Shown here in pieces: positions 5,136 to 7,724 of a stretch of DNA of 7,724 nucleotides. Source of the stretch: a bacterium (GTDB lineage: Bacteria > UBP14 > UBA6098 > B30-G16); the NCBI GenBank assembly GCA_030620455.1, contig JAUXEQ010000065.1:1-7724 (forward strand). Reading direction: 5' to 3'. A model generated the notes under the pieces. The model saw only the letters and a program-made list of their open reading frames with translations, did not search any database and had not been told where the DNA came from. Position 1 is the stretch's first letter, and every line of letters begins with the position of its first letter. Both the position numbers and the translations under genes were made by a program.

Positions 5136-6890
5136 ATGCGAGTTAATAAATCGTTGATACCCACATTAAAGGAAGAGCCCTCAGATGCTGAGGTTACGTC
5201 CCACAAACTTATGATTCGAGCTGGTCTTATAAGACAACTTTCAGCGGGAATATATACTTTTCTGCCGTTTGGGTGGCGAGCTATGTTGAAGGCGATAAAC
5301 ATTATTCGGCAAGAGATGAATGCTATCGGTGGACAGGAATTGCTTATGCCATCCCTCAATCCCACAGAACTCTGGCATGAAACCGGTCGGGATCAGGATA
5401 TGAAGGATATTTTATTTTCGATAAAAGACAGGGATTTTCTTTTGGCACCAACTCACGAGGAGATTATTTCCGATGTTGCACGCCGAGAGATTAGGTCGTT
5501 CAGAGAACTTCCGCAGATATGGTATCAAATACAGACAAAATTTCGCTACGAACCACGACCGCGATTCGGATTGTTGAGATGTCGGGAATTCATTATGAAG
5601 GACTCATACACACTTTGCGCAACACAGGAACAGTTGGATGAATTGTATAATCTTCACGAGTACGCCTACAGACGCATTTTCACTCGATGTGGACTAAAAT
5701 ACGTTGTGGTTGGCGCATCGAGTGGGATGATGGGTGGTTCTGGATCGCAGGAATTTATGGTTCCCTCTGAAGCGGGTGAGGATCGTACCGCATTTTGCGA
5801 GAAATGCGGATATGCTGCTAATACCGAAATTGCACAGGGCATTCTCGAACCGTTCGAGCCAGCTGAAATAATGGGAAAGAAGAAAGTTCACACTCCAAAT
5901 CTTCGAACTGTCGAGGAGGTTAGCGAATTCCTGAAAATTCCTCGAGCACAGATGCTTAAATCGCTTTTATATGTCGCTGAAAAGGATGATTTGCCTGTTA
6001 TGATATTGATAAGGGGAGATCAGCAGCTTAACGAGGAGAAGCTTGTACAATACCTGAAATCTCCGATAAGACCAGCGCATCCTGAGGAGGTTCAGCAGTG
6101 GTTAGGTGCACCAGCAGGTTTTATTGGGCCTGTCAACGCTCCCGATAGTATAAAAATTTTGGCGGACAAATCCTATCCAGTGGATGTGCCTTTCGCAACA
6201 GGTGCAAATGAAAAGGACTATCACATTATAGGATATACACTTTCCGAGACTAAGGTGGATGATACTGGTGATTTCAGGATAATAAACGAGGGAGAAAAGT
6301 GTGTCGAGTGTGGGAATCCGCTTAAAGTTAGAGTTACTATAGAGATAGGACATATTTTCAAGCTCGGAACTAAGTATTCTGAATCTATGGGTGCGTTATT
6401 TCAGGATTCCGAGGGTGCTCAGAAGCCTATTATAATGGGAAGTTATGGGATAGGTGTGGGTCGAATACTATCTTCTGCAATCGAGCTTTTCGCAGATGAG
6501 AGCGGAATTGTTTGGCCAATTACAATAGCGCCGTTTGAGGTCATTATCACTGCGTTAGATATAACGAACGATAAGATTAAAGAGGTAGCTGAAAAGCTTT
6601 ATAACAAGCTTTTGTCAGAAGGTATGGATGTTCTTCTGGACGACCGTGACGAGCGTGCAGGTGTGAAATTCAAGGATGCCGATCTATGGGGAATTCCTAT
6701 TAGGATTACTGTGGGCAAGCTTACTGCCGAGGATAAGGTGGAGGTTGTCCTTAGAAGAGATACTGCGAATAGGATGGCTGTGGATATAGAGATGGCGGTT
6801 GCTAAGGTTAAGGAACTTCGATTAATGTTGTATAATGAGATCGAGAGTTCGGCAAAAAAAATTGAAGTAAAAAACTTGTCAAAAAAATAG
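5136..6890 (+). CDS. proS: Prolyl-tRNA synthetase, bacterial type with editing insertion
   Basis: A 584-residue class II synthetase that charges tRNA-Pro with proline in the cytoplasm. It starts MRVNKSLIPTLKEEP, the usual ProS N-terminus. Visible parts are the motif 1 region around 62-75; the TxE loop THE at 106-108; motif 2 with FRYEPRPRFGLLRCREFIMKD at 136-156; the inserted editing (INS) domain at about 225-400 that clears Ala-tRNA-Pro, with K275 in the position of the conserved editing lysine; motif 3 GSYGIGVGR ending at R443; and the anticodon-binding domain from about 465. C221/C224 and C389/C392 flank the insertion and could form a zinc ribbon. The length fits the E. coli-type enzyme (572 aa). 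The frame is open back to 5049, but the GGAGG site and family alignment fix the ATG at 5136. panD follows after 133 bp. Confidence 0.97.
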   Translation: MRVNKSLIPTLKEEPSDAEVTSHKLMIRAGLIRQLSAGIYTFLPFGWRAMLKAINIIRQEMNAIGGQELLMPSLNPTELWHETGRDQDMKDILFSIKDRDFLLAPTHEEIISDVARREIRSFRELPQIWYQIQTKFRYEPRPRFGLLRCREFIMKDSYTLCATQEQLDELYNLHEYAYRRIFTRCGLKYVVVGASSGMMGGSGSQEFMVPSEAGEDRTAFCEKCGYAANTEIAQGILEPFEPAEIMGKKKVHTPNLRTVEEVSEFLKIPRAQMLKSLLYVAEKDDLPVMILIRGDQQLNEEKLVQYLKSPIRPAHPEEVQQWLGAPAGFIGPVNAPDSIKILADKSYPVDVPFATGANEKDYHIIGYTLSETKVDDTGDFRIINEGEKCVECGNPLKVRVTIEIGHIFKLGTKYSESMGALFQDSEGAQKPIIMGSYGIGVGRILSSAIELFADESGIVWPITIAPFEVIITALDITNDKIKEVAEKLYNKLLSEGMDVLLDDRDERAGVKFKDADLWGIPIRITVGKLTAEDKVEVVLRRDTANRMAVDIEMAVAKVKELRLMLYNEIESSAKKIEVKNLSKK

Positions 6891-6917
6891 ATTTGCTTTA
6901 ATTTATCATAGAAACGA

Positions 6918-6945
6918 TTGTTAAAAATAGAGTAATTGTTATAAT
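6918..6945 (+). promoter_or_regulatory. Candidate panD promoter
   Basis: TTGTTA (6918-6923, 4/6) lies 16 bp before a perfect TATAAT (6940-6945). Transcription would start near 6952, giving a leader of about 70 nt. In the leader is a 13-bp dyad, GATTTA-G-TAAATC (6969-6981), too tight for an RNA hairpin but possible as a protein site. panD is therefore probably transcribed separately from proS, though read-through is not excluded because no terminator is visible between them. Confidence 0.5.
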
Positions 6946-7010
6946 ACTTATAAAAAAGGAAATTTATTGATTTAGTAAATCCTTGGCTTTTTATTTGTAT
7001 AGATGCCTGA

Positions 7011-7016
7011 AAGGAG
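7011..7016 (+). promoter_or_regulatory. Ribosome binding site deciding the panD start
   Basis: AAGGAG ends 7 bases before the ATG at 7024, while the in-frame ATG at 7003 has no ribosome site. The shorter start also places the cleavage site at the family's standard position. Confidence 0.8.
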
Positions 7017-7023
7017 CAATAAA

Positions 7024-7374
7024 ATGTTAAGGTCATTTTGCCGAGCAAAAATCCGCAATGCTCGCATTACCTCTGTTGAACTGGAATACGAAGGTTCGAT
7101 TGAAATAGATGAAGCTATACTCGAGGCGTCCGAAATTCTTCCGTGGGAGATGGTGCAAGTGTTAAATATGGAGAATGGAGAACGTTTTACGACTTACGTA
7201 ATTCCCGGCAAGCGTGATAGCGGAACAATTTGCCTTAAGGGACCAGCGGCTCGAAAGGGTCTTATCGGTGATAGAGTGATAATAATCTCATACACAATGT
7301 GCACCGTTGAGGACTGGGGCAATAGGTCTCCTAAGATTATCAATTTAAACGAGAAGAATCAGATAGTTAAGTAG
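7024..7374 (+). CDS. panD: Aspartate 1-decarboxylase precursor
   Basis: A 116-residue pyruvoyl-dependent enzyme that converts L-aspartate to beta-alanine for pantothenate and coenzyme A synthesis. It starts MLRSFCRAKI like known PanD proteins. The autocleavage pair G24-S25 (YEGSIEID) is intact; S25 becomes the pyruvoyl group of the alpha chain. Other known active-site positions are also present with E. coli numbering: K9, R54, T57 and Y58 in NGERFTTYVI. The GxxAARKGLIGDRVIIISY block and the final PKIINLNEKNQIV are typical. Start at 7024 by ribosome site and alignment; the frame extends back to 7003, adding seven unneeded residues. It lies downstream of proS in the same direction with its own candidate promoter. 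No other pantothenate gene is in view. Confidence 0.96.
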   Translation: MLRSFCRAKIRNARITSVELEYEGSIEIDEAILEASEILPWEMVQVLNMENGERFTTYVIPGKRDSGTICLKGPAARKGLIGDRVIIISYTMCTVEDWGNRSPKIINLNEKNQIVK

Positions 7375-7427
7375 TTTTGAAATATCTATCCGCACGACAA
7401 TCATTTAGAACCAGTGTAATAATTTGA

Positions 7428-7568
7428 CTTCTCACCCGACTCCGACTTAATCCCCTCACCCAATTCCGATTACATCGGAATCACCCTCTCCCCAAGGAGA
7501 GGGAAAAAAGAGGACTTCGCTTCATGCTCCTCTTTATCCATGTGGAGAAAGGGGTCGGGGGATAGAGG
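7428..7568 (-). repeat. Intergenic structured repeat, copy 3 (inverted)
   Basis: The same element as copies 1 and 2, on the opposite strand. On the + strand the order is: GGGTGAGAAG reversed at 7428-7437; SL3 as AATTCCGAT (7462-7470) with ATCGGAATC (7474-7482); SL2 as CCCTCTCC (7484-7491) with GGAGAGGG (7496-7503); the TTCATGCT core near 7521-7528; and SL1 as CTTTATCC (7532-7539) with GGAGAAAG (7544-7551), one mismatch. The GGGGGATAGAGG edge matches the left edge of copy 2. SL3 carries a compensatory pair relative to the other copies. It lies between panD and the last gene, with no coding content. Confidence 0.88.
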
Positions 7569-7575
7569 AGTTTAC

Positions 7576-7600
7576 TTGAAAAAAATTGAAACTTTTTCAA
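7576..7600. promoter_or_regulatory. Inverted repeat upstream of the last gene
   Basis: TTGAAAAA (7576-7583) and TTTTTCAA (7593-7600) are perfect 8-bp arms around 9 bases. They lie between repeat copy 3 and the ribosome site at 7634-7640. They could be an operator or a weak hairpin; the low-complexity A/T composition makes chance likely. No convincing -35/-10 pair was found here. Confidence 0.25.
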
Positions 7601-7646
7601 AACTCCATAGTCTAAATATGTAGAGACCAACAAAAGGAGGTAAAAA

Positions 7647-7724
7647 ATGGAAGCTTATTGTGTGATAGTAGCAGTAGCAATTGCACTGGTGTCTTTATCG
7701 GATCTTCTTAGCAAACCCAGAAAG
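7647..7724 (+). CDS. Unrecognised protein with N-terminal hydrophobic segment (3' truncated)
   Basis: The first 26 codons of a gene that runs out of the window. A strong ribosome site, AAGGAGG (7634-7640), stands 6 bases before the ATG at 7647, which is better support for a real gene than the length. The peptide has a hydrophobic stretch, about residues 5-17 (CVIVAVAIALVSL), followed by a polar end with Lys and Arg (SKPRK). There is only an acidic residue before the hydrophobic part, so it looks more like a membrane anchor with a positive inside flank after it than a classical signal peptide. No family can be assigned from this much sequence. Confidence 0.6.
   Translation, partial: MEAYCVIVAVAIALVSLSDLLSKPRK

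Noticed and set aside
4745..5365. 206-codon open frame on the minus strand
   Set aside because: It runs antisense to the start of proS, through the non-coding gap and into repeat copy 2. The protein has no recognisable family features, and the overlapped part of proS is certain.
6599..7048. 149-codon minus-strand frame over the end of proS and start of panD
   Set aside because: It is antisense to two confidently identified genes, and its composition is that expected of a complementary shadow (Ser/Phe/Ile-rich).

Overview
The window is bacterial, AT-rich (about 40% GC by eye), and every gene I can support lies on the + strand. The era, proS (bacterial type with inserted editing domain) and panD genes rule out archaea and eukaryotes. 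The lineage cannot be fixed from this sequence. At least one TTG start, strong GGAGG-type ribosome sites and structured intergenic repeats would suit an uncultivated anaerobic bacterial lineage, but that is inference.

Layout: the last 37 codons of era (2-115); a 290-bp gap with repeat copy 1; a four-gene block (406-4597) of a TetR-family regulator, a small PhaF-like coiled-coil protein (COG3937-type 'phasin'), an ABC1/AarF/UbiB-family atypical kinase with two C-terminal membrane helices, and a radical SAM protein with a SPASM-like C-terminus; a 538-bp gap with repeat copy 2 and the proS promoter region; proS (5136-6890); panD (7024-7374); a gap with repeat copy 3 in inverted orientation; and the first 26 codons of an unrecognised gene whose product starts with a hydrophobic segment (7647 to the window end).

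The phasin-like, kinase and radical SAM genes are tightly packed (1-bp and 23-bp gaps) and probably form one transcript. The TetR gene lies 97 bp upstream, and a 19-bp dyad overlaps the likely -10 region of that transcript, so a repressor-controlled module is a reasonable model. No PHA synthase or ubiquinone pathway gene is present, so the usual names of the phasin-like and UbiB-like proteins should not be read as function. proS and panD are ordinary housekeeping genes, each with its own candidate promoter.

Three copies of a 140-190 bp intergenic element, each with up to three hairpins, separate these blocks. One hairpin shows a compensatory base-pair change between copies. Copies 1 and 2 are directly oriented and bracket the four-gene block; copy 3 is inverted. 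Copy 2 carries an internal duplication. The four-gene block and the repeat family are the parts most worth following up.
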